Part shown: in pieces, positions 53,491 to 62,111 of the stretch
Layout of the letters: each line of letters begins with the position of its first letter
How positions within the stretch are numbered: position 1 is the first letter of the stretch
From: Chromatiaceae bacterium
Lineage (GTDB): Bacteria > Pseudomonadota > Gammaproteobacteria > Chromatiales > Chromatiaceae
NCBI GenBank assembly: GCA_024235175.1
Contig: JACKMX010000005.1
Coordinates: 558,001-622,000, forward strand
DNA length: 64,000 nt
Reading direction: 5' to 3'
Position numbers and translations under genes: made by a program
The notes under the pieces: model-generated
What the model was told of the DNA's origin: nothing
What the model saw: only the letters and a program-made list of their open reading frames with translations
The model's database searches: none

Positions 53491-54003
53491 CTGCGAACAG
53501 TTCAACTTTTCTCTACCGGTTTGCGATGCCGGCTCAAAATGACTTTTAGCATTTTCCGCAATATGTTGCAGATTGCATCACCCTATTTCGACGCGCAACA
53601 CCTCGTGTAACCAATCTGTAACAAAAGATAAAAACCTTGGAGCAAGGGCAGTCAAGATAAACCCGTTGCAATTTTCAACAGTATCGGAATTCAAGAAGTG
53701 TAATCTTTTCCTTCAATTGATTCGATCGGTAATACTGGCAATCTTGTCCCTCCGCCAATCAAGCTAGACCAATAAAAAATGTAACCCCTTGTTTTAAATT
53801 ATTTATGATGCTCATTTAGTCGACCGGATAGAAGCGATGCGAATGGTCGAGCCCGGAAAAGAGACAACTTTGGCACGTTAATTGAAGCGTTTAATTCTGT
53901 TTACGCCGTTAGTTTGAGCAAACTCACCATTGGCTCCGTCCGATGCAGAAGCCTGCCAGGTAACGCAATCCACTTCCGTAAATCATCGAGATAAAAAAAA
54001 TCA
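53491..54003. other. 513-bp gap before pit
   Basis: No supported gene; a 64-residue plus-strand frame at 53573 lacks a ribosome-binding site and family features. It carries the PhoB-like repeat at 53605. The last 60 bases before pit hold no strong ribosome-binding sequence (only GAG about 15 bases before the ATG). Confidence 0.5.
53605..53622 (+). promoter_or_regulatory. PhoB-box-like direct repeat
   Basis: GTGTAAC-CAAT-CTGTAAC: two 7-bp units whose starts are 11 bp apart with an AT-rich 4-bp spacer, the geometry of a Pho box (consensus CTGTCAT-N4-CTGTCAT). It lies 380 bp upstream of pit and 115 bp after the regulator gene. It fits the phosphate genes downstream, but the distance implies a long leader. 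Confidence 0.4.
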
Positions 54004-55041
54004 ATGAATACTATCCTTGTGCTGGCAGTTGCTGCCGTTATCATCGTCCTTATATTCGATTACACCAACGGCTTTCACGATGCATCCAACATCATCGCCA
54101 CGGTAATCGCATCCAGAGCAATGACGCCGGTCCAGGCGGTGATTATTGTCGCTACGTTCGAATTTCTGGGCCCAATGCTCGGCGGCACTGCGGTAGCCAA
54201 CACCATCGGCAAGTTCGTCAATATCGGCGATCTCGATGCACTCCCCTCCATAGCTATATTGTTGTGCGGCATTTTCGGTGCCATATTCTGGAATCTCGCC
54301 ACCTGGTGGTTTGGCATCCCCTCCTCCTCCTCGCACGCGCTGGTTGGCGGTCTTGCCGGCGCGGTTGTGGTCGCTGCAGGTGCCGACCATGTGGTCTGGG
54401 GCTTCCAGGAACTCGGACAGGGTCATTTCACCGGCGTCACCAAGGTGCTGCTGGCGCTAATTATCTCCCCCATAATCGGCTTCTGGGCGGGATTTATCAT
54501 CCACCGGTTGATGAGTTTCTTCCTGCGCGCGGCCAAGCCGATAGTCAACAAATACCTGCGGCAGGTGCAGTTCATCACCTCGGCAGGTCTCGCCTTCTCG
54601 CACGGCGCCAACGACGCGCAGAAGAGTATGGGCATCATCACGCTGGTGCTGCTGCTGGGCGGTTTCATTCCCGAGTTCAAGGTTCCGTTCTGGGTTGTTT
54701 TAGCCTGTGCTACTGCGATCACGCTGGGCATCATGTCCGGCGGCTGGCGCATCGTGCGGACTGTGGGCTTCGGTATCTATAAGGTGCGTCCACTGCACGC
54801 CTTCGACGCCCAGCTGACGTCGGCGTCTGTGATCTTCGGCGCCTCCATGATCGGTGCTCCGGTATCCACCACGCACGTGGTCAGCTCATCTATCATGGGC
54901 ATAGGCGCGTCGGAGCGGCCCAAGGCAGTGCGCTGGGCCAAGGCCAAGGAGATTGTAAGCACCTGGATAATCACCATCCCCGGCGCTGGAACCGTTGCGA
55001 TCTGCACCTATCTTATACTCAAGGTGGTGGGGTTGGCGTAA
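54004..55041 (+). CDS. low-affinity inorganic phosphate transporter, Pit family
   Basis: 345 residues with about 10 transmembrane segments. Both Pit repeats are visible: NGFHDASNIIATVIASRAM at the N-terminus and AFSHGANDAQKSMGIITL near residue 200, plus SSSHALVGGLAGA. It imports metal-phosphate with protons at the inner membrane. At 345 residues it is of the short form that pairs with a DUF47 protein, here 78 bp downstream. Confidence 0.94.
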   Translation: MNTILVLAVAAVIIVLIFDYTNGFHDASNIIATVIASRAMTPVQAVIIVATFEFLGPMLGGTAVANTIGKFVNIGDLDALPSIAILLCGIFGAIFWNLATWWFGIPSSSSHALVGGLAGAVVVAAGADHVVWGFQELGQGHFTGVTKVLLALIISPIIGFWAGFIIHRLMSFFLRAAKPIVNKYLRQVQFITSAGLAFSHGANDAQKSMGIITLVLLLGGFIPEFKVPFWVVLACATAITLGIMSGGWRIVRTVGFGIYKVRPLHAFDAQLTSASVIFGASMIGAPVSTTHVVSSSIMGIGASERPKAVRWAKAKEIVSTWIITIPGAGTVAICTYLILKVVGLA

Positions 55042-55119
55042 GCGATTTCCGTCCAGGCATCCATCATCCCTGCCTGAAGACCCGATAATTCACATTTCTG
55101 AACATATGGAGACAAAAAG

Positions 55120-55818
55120 ATGAGCGGCAATTCCAACTCAATGATCACCAAGCTGGTTGACCGGGTATTTCCCGTTATGCCTGACTTCTACGGATTGATG
55201 AACGAACAGTGCGATGTCCTGGTGGATGCGATGGAGGCACTGGTCCAATACATGGAGGACGGCAGCGAAGAGAAGGCGCTGGCTGTCCGGCAGATAGAAA
55301 AGCGCGGCGATGAGCTCAAGGCCCGCAACATCGATGTTCTGAATCGTGCCTTTGCCACACCCATGGACCGGGAGGATATCTACCGTGCCATAGTTACGCT
55401 GGATATGGGCATGAACTACGCCAAGACAACCACCCGGGAACTGGAGGTGTTGGGCCTGTCACCCGACAAATATATGCTGGAGATGGCGGTCGAGTACAAA
55501 AATGCCGCGCAGGCGCTGCAGCAGGGATTCAACAGACTGACCGAAAATCCCGCACAGGCGGAAGAAAACGCAGCTGCTGCACGCAAGTCCGAACGCAACA
55601 TAGAAAAGATCTATCGCCGTGCCCTTGGGGAGTTGTTCAATGTGGATGAGATGGTGACCAAGCTTGATGCCGACGAGCCCGGTGCAAAGGCACAGGCGAT
55701 GCTTGCCGTGGTCGATATGTTCAAACGACGTGAGGTTTATCGCCATCTCTCCAACGGCGCGGACCGGATTGCCCGGGCAGCGGACCGGCTGCATGACATC
55801 ATCGTGAAGATTTCCTGA
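55120..55818 (+). CDS. DUF47/TIGR00153 PhoU-like protein, Pit partner
   Basis: 232 residues, all helical, GGAG nine bases before the ATG. It has the PhoU-like four-helix repeats and the family signature FATPMDREDIYRAIVTLD, whose acidic residues are expected to bind metal. DUF47 proteins accompany Pit transporters and are thought to regulate them. It is followed by a diverged second copy. Confidence 0.9.
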   Translation: MSGNSNSMITKLVDRVFPVMPDFYGLMNEQCDVLVDAMEALVQYMEDGSEEKALAVRQIEKRGDELKARNIDVLNRAFATPMDREDIYRAIVTLDMGMNYAKTTTRELEVLGLSPDKYMLEMAVEYKNAAQALQQGFNRLTENPAQAEENAAAARKSERNIEKIYRRALGELFNVDEMVTKLDADEPGAKAQAMLAVVDMFKRREVYRHLSNGADRIARAADRLHDIIVKIS

Positions 55819-55893
55819 TCAACGGCCCTCGGCTGCGACACTCAGGTAGCAGGTTTGGGTGAAGCGGTCGAGCGTCCCGCGCAGACAGGCAGA

Positions 55894-56682
55894 ATGAAAA
55901 AGGGTGCCACGATTATTCCGTTTCCCGACAGAAGCAATGTCGGGCACCTGATGCGAGCGGATTTACAACGGATCTCTGGCCCGAATCGGCTTTCGGGAAA
56001 ACCAAGGTGTGATACCGTTGTCCATAGACTGCCAAATATTGCCGGTTATTACGACCTGATCAACGAACAGTGCGACGTTCTGTCGGATGTATTGAGTCCT
56101 CTGCTGGATTATATGAGAGACGGGGATGAAGCGGATGCCGTTAAGATCAAGGCGATTAACAGGCGAATCGACGCGCTTGCAAGATATCAGCTGGATATGC
56201 TTGGTTGCGCTTCGCTCCTTACCGACGAATTATTGGAACTGGCGCGGGTTTCCATGACCTTGAAGGTGGCAATTGAATACATCAATACCGGTGCGCGCAG
56301 ATTTTTGGATCTGAATGTTTCTGCAGATCACTTCATGCTGGAAATCGCTGAAGAGAATATCAAATTTGCCAGCGCCCTGAATCAGGGTTTCTACAAGCTG
56401 GCGACAAATCAGCTTCAAATCGAAAAGGATATCCGGACTGCGCTGGATGCAAAAACCAAGGTGGACAGGGTGTACCACTGTGCTTTGGCATCGATCAGTA
56501 CAGACAGTGAAGCGACAAGATACAAGAGATCCCGCTTTGGATACCCGCAAGCGGCACCTGAAATGCGTACCCTGCTTGTACGCCGAGAGGCTTATCACAC
56601 TCTTTTCAAGAGCACAAAAAGACTCGCCTGGATTGTCAACCGACTTCAATCAATCGTATCCTATACGGCGACCCGGACTTAA
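55894..56682 (+). CDS. diverged second DUF47-like protein
   Basis: 262 residues from the ATG at 55894 (a TTG at 55855 is possible). After an N-terminal extension of about 45 residues it follows the preceding protein: YDLINEQCDVLSDVLSPLLD against YGLMNEQCDVL, and DHFMLEIAEENIKFASALNQ against DKYMLEMAVEYKNAAQAL. The acidic DREDI signature is replaced (LLTDELLELARVS), so metal binding may be lost. It is probably a tandem duplicate, perhaps a regulator of the first copy. Confidence 0.75.
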   Translation: MKKGATIIPFPDRSNVGHLMRADLQRISGPNRLSGKPRCDTVVHRLPNIAGYYDLINEQCDVLSDVLSPLLDYMRDGDEADAVKIKAINRRIDALARYQLDMLGCASLLTDELLELARVSMTLKVAIEYINTGARRFLDLNVSADHFMLEIAEENIKFASALNQGFYKLATNQLQIEKDIRTALDAKTKVDRVYHCALASISTDSEATRYKRSRFGYPQAAPEMRTLLVRREAYHTLFKSTKRLAWIVNRLQSIVSYTATRT

Positions 56683-56765
56683 GAAACGATACAAAAACGG
56701 CAGCTTTGAACTGTTTCCCGGTCATCTGTATTGAATCTTCAGGTATTGCTTCTCAGGAGAGTCAG

Positions 56766-58025
56766 ATGAGCCTGAGGCATCAAAAAATCGTTATGACACT
56801 TCTGGTAACAGCGATTCTGCTTTTTTCAGGCACGCTGTCAATCGGCTCGGAAACAGTGACCGACACCCAGGTCAGCATCCATGCTGCGCCAATTCCTTCC
56901 CAGCCAAGCATGTCTGCATCTGCATCCAAAGTGTTGCGAAATATCGTCAATGCCCGGGCTTCTATTCATATGGGAGAGTTGAATCAGGCCGAACGCGAAT
57001 TGTATGCCGCCATGAAGCTGATAGAGTACATAAAGGCCATACGCCCAAGCACTCAGATTACTGATCACATATGGATCGCAGAAAAACATCTCGAATCTCA
57101 GAAACCCACCGAAGTCGCACTTGATCTCATACCAATCGAAATCTCATTAACCGATATTGAGGCGGTTCACCAGATACAGCAAGCGAAGCGGCACATCGAG
57201 AACACCCGCTCTCGTCTCGCCAAGCAGGATATGGAGTCGACACGTAAGGAGTTGATACGGCTGCGCGAGTCACTGGACCAAACTGAGGTGGATCTGCCGT
57301 TGAATTCGACTGAAGACCATATCAGCAAGGCCCTAAAACAGCTTGCTGGAAATGATAAAACAGGTGCTGACAACGCGCTTAGAGAGGCGGAAGCCGGCGT
57401 GCGATTTATTTCACTGGGAAATAGCACTCCACTTTCAAAGACCCGCCGATTGCTTTGGCAGGCATTGGAGGATTTCTCCGCAGGACACCACTTGGCAGTA
57501 AAGGCAGGATTAACCAAGGCATTGAACATGCTTGGTAAAATTGAATCCGCAAGCGATCCAAAATCGATGCATGAAGCTCAACGGTTGCGTTCGGAGATCA
57601 ATGAGCTTCTGCAGTATGAAGAGCAGAATACCCCGGAAGTGGAGTCCGGGATTACCGGCCTGTGGCATCGGACCGTTGCGCTTATTGAGCGCGAAGCGGA
57701 GAATCTCTACCACGCATGGCGTGACCAACAGACTGAAAATCATCTCTACAGACAGCTTATCGACGCCAGATTTCACCTCTTTTATGCCGGGTACGACCTG
57801 TTTGAGTCCGGCGATCTGGAAAACGCGGAGGGTGAGCTCAAGGAAAGTATAAATTACCTGAGAGAAGCCGTATCAACGGCTTCTGGCCTGCGCAAGGAAA
57901 GGATTCTGGCAATTCGGAAAGATGTGGAAAGCATCTTAAACCATATGGAAAACCCGGACACAAAAACCAGACAGGAATATGACGATGCGCTCGCGGAACT
58001 TCGTCGTCTCATAAAAGAAAAATGA
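56766..58025 (+). CDS. exported helical protein, YfdX-like
   Basis: 419 residues from the ATG at 56766, with AGGAGA five bases upstream. A signal peptide (MSLRHQKIVMTLLVTAILLF, cleavage near GSETV) precedes an all-helical mature part with at least two similar segments (about 40-200 and 200-380). The segment TPLSKTRRLLWQALEDFSAG and AVKAGLTKALNMLG resembles the YfdX family, whose role is poorly known. It is long for that family (about 210 residues), in line with an internal duplication. It lies downstream of the phosphate genes on the same strand. Confidence 0.6.
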   Translation: MSLRHQKIVMTLLVTAILLFSGTLSIGSETVTDTQVSIHAAPIPSQPSMSASASKVLRNIVNARASIHMGELNQAERELYAAMKLIEYIKAIRPSTQITDHIWIAEKHLESQKPTEVALDLIPIEISLTDIEAVHQIQQAKRHIENTRSRLAKQDMESTRKELIRLRESLDQTEVDLPLNSTEDHISKALKQLAGNDKTGADNALREAEAGVRFISLGNSTPLSKTRRLLWQALEDFSAGHHLAVKAGLTKALNMLGKIESASDPKSMHEAQRLRSEINELLQYEEQNTPEVESGITGLWHRTVALIEREAENLYHAWRDQQTENHLYRQLIDARFHLFYAGYDLFESGDLENAEGELKESINYLREAVSTASGLRKERILAIRKDVESILNHMENPDTKTRQEYDDALAELRRLIKEK

Positions 58026-58100
58026 TAATAAAAATCCAGAGAAGCTATCGCATCGATGGTCCATGGTGAACCCTTTTGGTTAGATCGGTAGTTTCAAAAG

Positions 58101-58176
58101 AGGGCCTAGGGCCTAGGGCCGAGGATCAAAGAGCAGCTGCGATCGGTTTTTTCCTAGGCCCTAGGCCCTCAGCCCT
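58101..58176. repeat. GGCCTAGG palindrome, terminator-like repeat
   Basis: The left arm AGGGCCTAGGGCCTAGGGCC and the right arm CCTAGGCCCTAGGCCCTCAG form a long imperfect stem (about 25 bp, few mismatches) with a loop near 25 nt. The TTTTTT before the right arm lies in the loop. It is a dispersed-repeat type common in gammaproteobacteria, and may serve as a terminator for the gene ending at 58025. Confidence 0.7.
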
Positions 58177-58277
58177 TACAGACGCTGTTGCATTGTGCTA
58201 TCACTAATCCGCCGCACCCTGCTAATTACCCATAGGGTATGAGTAATTACGATCTTTTTTTCATTTCTCAATTCACC

Positions 58278-58294
58278 CTTAAGATTCGTTTAAG
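58278..58294 (+). promoter_or_regulatory. PmrA/BasR-type box
   Basis: CTTAAG-ATTCG-TTTAAG, an exact fit to YTTAAK-N5-YTTAAK (half-sites 11 bp apart), the direct-repeat site of PmrA-type OmpR-family regulators. It lies 50 bp before the chosen start at 58344. A PmrA/QseB-like regulator is encoded four genes downstream. Confidence 0.6.
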
Positions 58295-58343
58295 CATCAC
58301 CCTCCAAAATTCGCGGCAATTTCGAACTGGAGGGTTTAAATCA

Positions 58344-59012
58344 ATGCTGGAGAAAAAGGGGAGCAATTCTGCGGTTGAGCTACCCACATCCGTTCAGCTC
58401 TACCAGGAATTGATGGGTAATAGAATTGAGGTTGAGAACTTCGTGGGTACGGCTTTTCTGAAGGCTTATGGTGCCCGCATAGATCAGTTTCTCCCTACAC
58501 TGATGGCACTGCGCAGCAGTAGCGGTCGGCTGCTGGCTGCGCTTGGTTTGCGCGACCCCATAAATGAGCGTCTTTACCTGGAACAGTACCTGGATCAGGC
58601 AGCTGAACAGGTTCTGGCTGCTGCAGCTGACTGTGAGGTTGACCGGCGCGAACTGATTGAGGTCGGCAATTTTGCGGTGGGCGCAGCGGGTGGCGGCCGC
58701 TGGCTCATCACCGCGCTGACGGCATACCTGCATGCGATGGGGCGTTGCTGGGCGGTCTTCACCTGCGGCCCGGTATTGCAAAATGCGTTTTACCGTCTTG
58801 GCATTGAATTGATCGATCTGGCAGCTGCCGACCCTGTCCGGCTGGCTCCGGAAGAGTATCACCGCTGGGGCAGTTACTATGCCCAAAAACCTCGGATCAT
58901 GGCAGCTAATGTCGCTCAGAGCCACCAGATCCTATCGGCTCTGTTCGAAAAAGAGTGCGCGCTCAGTCTGCTTTGGCTGGGCGCGCTGCAGGCAGGCCGG
59001 CTGGCGACATGA
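58344..59012 (+). CDS. thermostable hemolysin family protein (acyltransferase-like)
   Basis: 222 residues from the ATG at 58344, with GGAGGG nine bases upstream. It matches the thermostable-hemolysin family first named in Vibrio: LIEVGNFAVGAAGGGRWLIT at about 107-126 and CGPVLQNAFYRLGIEL (about 141-157). The fold looks like an acyl/amino-transferase of GNAT or autoinducer-synthase type (inference), not a pore former; no signal peptide or export signal is visible, so hemolysin is a poor name. It overlaps the AMP-binding gene by 4 bp, suggesting joint work on an activated acyl group. Confidence 0.8.
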   Translation: MLEKKGSNSAVELPTSVQLYQELMGNRIEVENFVGTAFLKAYGARIDQFLPTLMALRSSSGRLLAALGLRDPINERLYLEQYLDQAAEQVLAAAADCEVDRRELIEVGNFAVGAAGGGRWLITALTAYLHAMGRCWAVFTCGPVLQNAFYRLGIELIDLAAADPVRLAPEEYHRWGSYYAQKPRIMAANVAQSHQILSALFEKECALSLLWLGALQAGRLAT

Positions 59013-60514
59013 ACCTTATCGACCGAATAAAATTGCATGCTGCTCACAACCCTGACCAGGTGGCAATATCCTGGCCAGAAGGAGATTGTGTATACGCGGG
59101 TCTGCTTTCGCTGGTTAACTCGGCCATCCAACTTCTGGAGGAGGCTGAAATCGAAATCCTCGCTCTGGATATCGATAATGGACCCGCCTGGGTCGCTCTG
59201 GATATAGCCGCGCTGCAGTTGGGGATCTGTCTGATCCCCCTGCCCCCCTTTTTCTCCGCCGGCCAATTGCAGCACATACTGCGCCAGTCAGGTGCTGAGG
59301 CTGTTGTAACGGATAACCCGGTCAGGCTGCTTCAGCGCACAGGCAGCCTTCTGCTCGATGGCCAAATCAAATTCAATCTGGAGGAACATCAGCTGTTTTG
59401 GATGAAAACAGCTCCAGACCCTGTACACCAGAAAGCCTCGGTACCTGCCGGTGTCCACAAGATCACCTATACGTCGGGCACAACCGGCGAACCTAAGGGT
59501 GTCATGCTCTCATGGACGCAGATGCAGGCTGTGGCCGAGTCTCTCGCGAATGCAGTTGGATTGAACGGTGATGACAGGCACCTGGTACTGATGCCGCTGG
59601 CGGTTCTGCTGGAGAATATCGGAGGCGTCTATGCATCGCTTTGGGGCGGTGCCAGCCTGGTATTGTTGCCATTGGCACAAACAGGCCTGTCAGGCTCTTC
59701 GGGAATCGATGGAAAGAGGATGGCCCAGGCCCTGCAACAGAGTGGTGCAACCACGGCAATCTTCACTCCGCAGACCCTGCAAAGCGTGCTGGAGGTGCTG
59801 GAGCGCAACTCCGATCTACCGTTGATGCTGCGTTTTGCGGCGGTCGGCGGCGCGCCGGTTTCATCGCGTCTGCTGCAGCGCGCGTCTGCTATCGGACTGC
59901 CGGTTTATGAAGGCTATGGATTGTCTGAATGCGCCTCAGTGGTAACGCTTAACACGCCGGCCGGCTGCCGGCCCGGCAGCGTCGGCAGGCCGCTGCCTCA
60001 CATCCATCTCGATATTTCTGAAAATGGAGAAGTCTTAATAAAGGGCACCCCATTTGTCGGCTATCTGGGAGACCCAAAACCGGCGGATCTCCTCTGGCCG
60101 ACCGGGGATCTGGGTGTACTGGATAACGACGGCTTTCTGTACCTGCGTGGACGCAGCCGCAATCTTTTCATAACCGCTTTTGGACGCAATATAGCCCCAG
60201 AGTGGATAGAGCGTGAGTTGACGCTGGAACCTGAGATTGCACAAGCCGCGGTTTTTGGCGAGGCCCGTCCCTACAACGTGGCGGTTGTCGTCCCCAAAAT
60301 TGGTTTCAGCTCATCAGATATTGAGGCAGCACTGGTGCGCGCCAATCGCTCACTTCCCGATTACGCTCGTGTGTCCGGCTGGATACCGGCAGATGCTCCG
60401 TTCTCGACCGGTAACAATCTGTTAACCGGCACAGGCCGCATCAGACGCAAGCTGATAGCGGAGCAGTACGGAGCGAAAATCGATTTACTTTATCGAAGGA
60501 ATCAAACGATATGA
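59009..60514 (+). CDS. AMP-binding enzyme, acyl-adenylate-forming
   Basis: 501 residues. ANL-superfamily motifs are A3 ITYTSGTTGEPKGVMLSW, A5 YEGYGLSECASVVTLN, and PTGDLGVLDNDGFLYLRGRS with the arginine hinge. The A10 region reads TGTGRIRRKLI, where the usual catalytic Lys of the GK[IV] motif is Arg, so adenylation may be slow or the neighbouring Lys may serve. Substrate likely a fatty or aryl acid. It overlaps the genes on both sides by 4 bp (ATGA). Confidence 0.88.
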   Translation: MNLIDRIKLHAAHNPDQVAISWPEGDCVYAGLLSLVNSAIQLLEEAEIEILALDIDNGPAWVALDIAALQLGICLIPLPPFFSAGQLQHILRQSGAEAVVTDNPVRLLQRTGSLLLDGQIKFNLEEHQLFWMKTAPDPVHQKASVPAGVHKITYTSGTTGEPKGVMLSWTQMQAVAESLANAVGLNGDDRHLVLMPLAVLLENIGGVYASLWGGASLVLLPLAQTGLSGSSGIDGKRMAQALQQSGATTAIFTPQTLQSVLEVLERNSDLPLMLRFAAVGGAPVSSRLLQRASAIGLPVYEGYGLSECASVVTLNTPAGCRPGSVGRPLPHIHLDISENGEVLIKGTPFVGYLGDPKPADLLWPTGDLGVLDNDGFLYLRGRSRNLFITAFGRNIAPEWIERELTLEPEIAQAAVFGEARPYNVAVVVPKIGFSSSDIEAALVRANRSLPDYARVSGWIPADAPFSTGNNLLTGTGRIRRKLIAEQYGAKIDLLYRRNQTI

Positions 60515-61188
60515 ATGACTTTTTTAACCGGCTTCTGGCGGAAACCGAAACTGAACGCAATGAACTTATATCAATCCCTTTTATCCAGCACGGCTGGAGG
60601 GGTGAACTCTCGCTGGAAAGCTACCGCGCATTCCTTGGTCAGGCCTATCACCATGTCAAACACACAACACCCCTGTTGATGGCTTGCGGTTCGCGTGTGC
60701 CGCACAATCAAGAGTGGTTACGCAATGCGATGGCGGAGTACGTCAAGGAAGAGGTAGGCCACCAGGAGTGGATTTTGAACGATATAAAGGTGTGCGGAGG
60801 TGATCCGGAAAAGGTCCGAACAGAAATCCCGGGAATGGCTGCTGAAATGATGGTTGCATATGCTTATCACACGGTTGACCGCGGCAATCCTATCGGTTTT
60901 CTGGGAATGGTTCTGGTGCTCGAAGGCACCAGCGTACATATCGCCTCTGAAGCCGCAAAAAAACTGCAACGGAACCTGGGCCTTCCGGCGACTGCATTTT
61001 CCTATCTTTCCAGTCACGGATCTCTCGATATTTCACACATGGATTTCTACAAGAACCTTGTGAACCGGCTTCATGAGCATGCAGACCAGACGTATGTCAT
61101 TCACTGTGCCAAACGCTTCTACCGGTTGTATGGAGAGGTTTTCCGTTCCTTGCCGTTGTCGCTTAATAGGGCTGTGGTGGCAGCCTGA
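60511..61188 (+). CDS. heme-oxygenase-like iron-containing redox enzyme (HDO/CADD/TenA-like)
   Basis: 225 residues, all helical, of the family often labelled TenA/THI-4 or iron-containing redox enzyme. Candidate ligands of a di-metal centre: Glu80/Glu81 and His84 (KEEVGHQEW), Glu138 (VLEG), then His169-Asp173-His176 (HGSLDISH). The H-x3-D-x2-H spacing is that recalled for CADD (His174, Asp178, His181). Heme-oxygenase-like diiron oxidases perform desaturation, oxidative cleavage or N-oxygenation on small molecules. Here the neighbours suggest an acyl-derived substrate. It is coupled to the AMP-binding gene by a 4-bp overlap. Confidence 0.8.
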   Translation: MNDFFNRLLAETETERNELISIPFIQHGWRGELSLESYRAFLGQAYHHVKHTTPLLMACGSRVPHNQEWLRNAMAEYVKEEVGHQEWILNDIKVCGGDPEKVRTEIPGMAAEMMVAYAYHTVDRGNPIGFLGMVLVLEGTSVHIASEAAKKLQRNLGLPATAFSYLSSHGSLDISHMDFYKNLVNRLHEHADQTYVIHCAKRFYRLYGEVFRSLPLSLNRAVVAA

Positions 61189-61234
61189 ACGAGCAGCATG
61201 ATCCGTTCTCAGAATTCTTAAAGGGGGGAGAGTA

Positions 61235-62032
61235 ATGAAACTCGATGGAGCACGGGTACTGCTCACAGGGGCGTCCGGGGGAATAGGTTCTTCACTTGCT
61301 GCACCGTTGCTGCAACGTGGCGCCAGGCTGGTGCTGATCGGAAGAAATGAGTCGGCACTGAAATCGTTGCGGGCGCGCCTTGACGATTACAGTGGCAGCG
61401 TGCATACAATCAGTGCCGATCTGCTCGATCCCGTGTCACGTGAGCGGTCGACAACGGAGGCCAGGGATCTGCTGGGCGGTGTCGACATATTGGTCAACTG
61501 CGCCGGCCAGACCAGTTTTCGTCCATTCCAGGCGGAAAGCCCTGAGATTCTCGAACAAATCATTCAGCTCAATCTGTTGACCCCCATGTTGTTGGTACGA
61601 CAGCTGCTGCCTGAGATGGTAGCCCGCGGCGACGGTCGAATTGTCAATGTTGGATCAACCTTCGGCAGCATTGGATTCGCCTGGTTCGCCGCATATTCGG
61701 CCAGTAAGTTCGGCCTGCGCGGGTTCTCCGAAGCACTGCGCCGGGAACTCGATGGCACAGGTGTGACCGTCACCTATGTGGCGCCAAGGGCGGTAAAAAC
61801 CGCTCTCAACAGCAGTGCAGTCTATCGTATGGCTGAGGCCACCAACATGAGAGTGGACGATCCAGCCTGGGTGGCCGGAAAAATTGTTGCCGCGATCGAG
61901 AAAGATGCGAAGGATATCTACCTCGGTTCTCCGGAGAAGTATTTCGCCCGTCTCAACAGTCTATTGCCGCGCCTTGTCGATACAGGTCTGCGCAAGCAGA
62001 ACAGGCTGATGAAGCGCTTCGCTGTCAATTAG
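61235..62032 (+). CDS. short-chain dehydrogenase/reductase
   Basis: 265 residues of the classical SDR family. Cofactor motif GASGGIGSS (residues 10-18), NCAG at about 88, the catalytic Ser in VNVGSTFGSIGF and YSASK (Tyr and Lys). Strong GGGGGGAG ribosome-binding site. The substrate is unknown. It lies 46 bp after the oxidase gene and is the likely fourth step of the pathway; a short C-terminal extension (LVDTGLRKQNRLMKRFAVN) is basic and could touch the membrane. Confidence 0.9.
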   Translation: MKLDGARVLLTGASGGIGSSLAAPLLQRGARLVLIGRNESALKSLRARLDDYSGSVHTISADLLDPVSRERSTTEARDLLGGVDILVNCAGQTSFRPFQAESPEILEQIIQLNLLTPMLLVRQLLPEMVARGDGRIVNVGSTFGSIGFAWFAAYSASKFGLRGFSEALRRELDGTGVTVTYVAPRAVKTALNSSAVYRMAEATNMRVDDPAWVAGKIVAAIEKDAKDIYLGSPEKYFARLNSLLPRLVDTGLRKQNRLMKRFAVN

Positions 62033-62111
62033 CAGGATGATTATTCACGCCGATATGCGTTAGTATTTTCAGCAATCGGCGCATCAATCGCCTTCAGAGG
62101 GGCTTTCGCTG

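Larger units (their letters stand above)
58026..58343. other. regulatory gap before the hemolysin-family operon
   Basis: 318 bases without a supported gene. It contains a long palindrome (58101-58176), probably terminating the upstream unit, and a PmrA-type box (58278), both listed separately. The ATG at 58239 would place the box inside the coding region and is not used. Confidence 0.6.

Noticed and set aside
58344..59012. A true secreted hemolysin toxin
   Set aside because: No signal peptide or pore-forming segment; the gene is translationally coupled to biosynthetic-type enzymes.
58239..59012. Start of the hemolysin-family gene at 58239
   Set aside because: The extra 35 residues are atypical and would cover the PmrA-type box; the ATG at 58344 has GGAGGG upstream.
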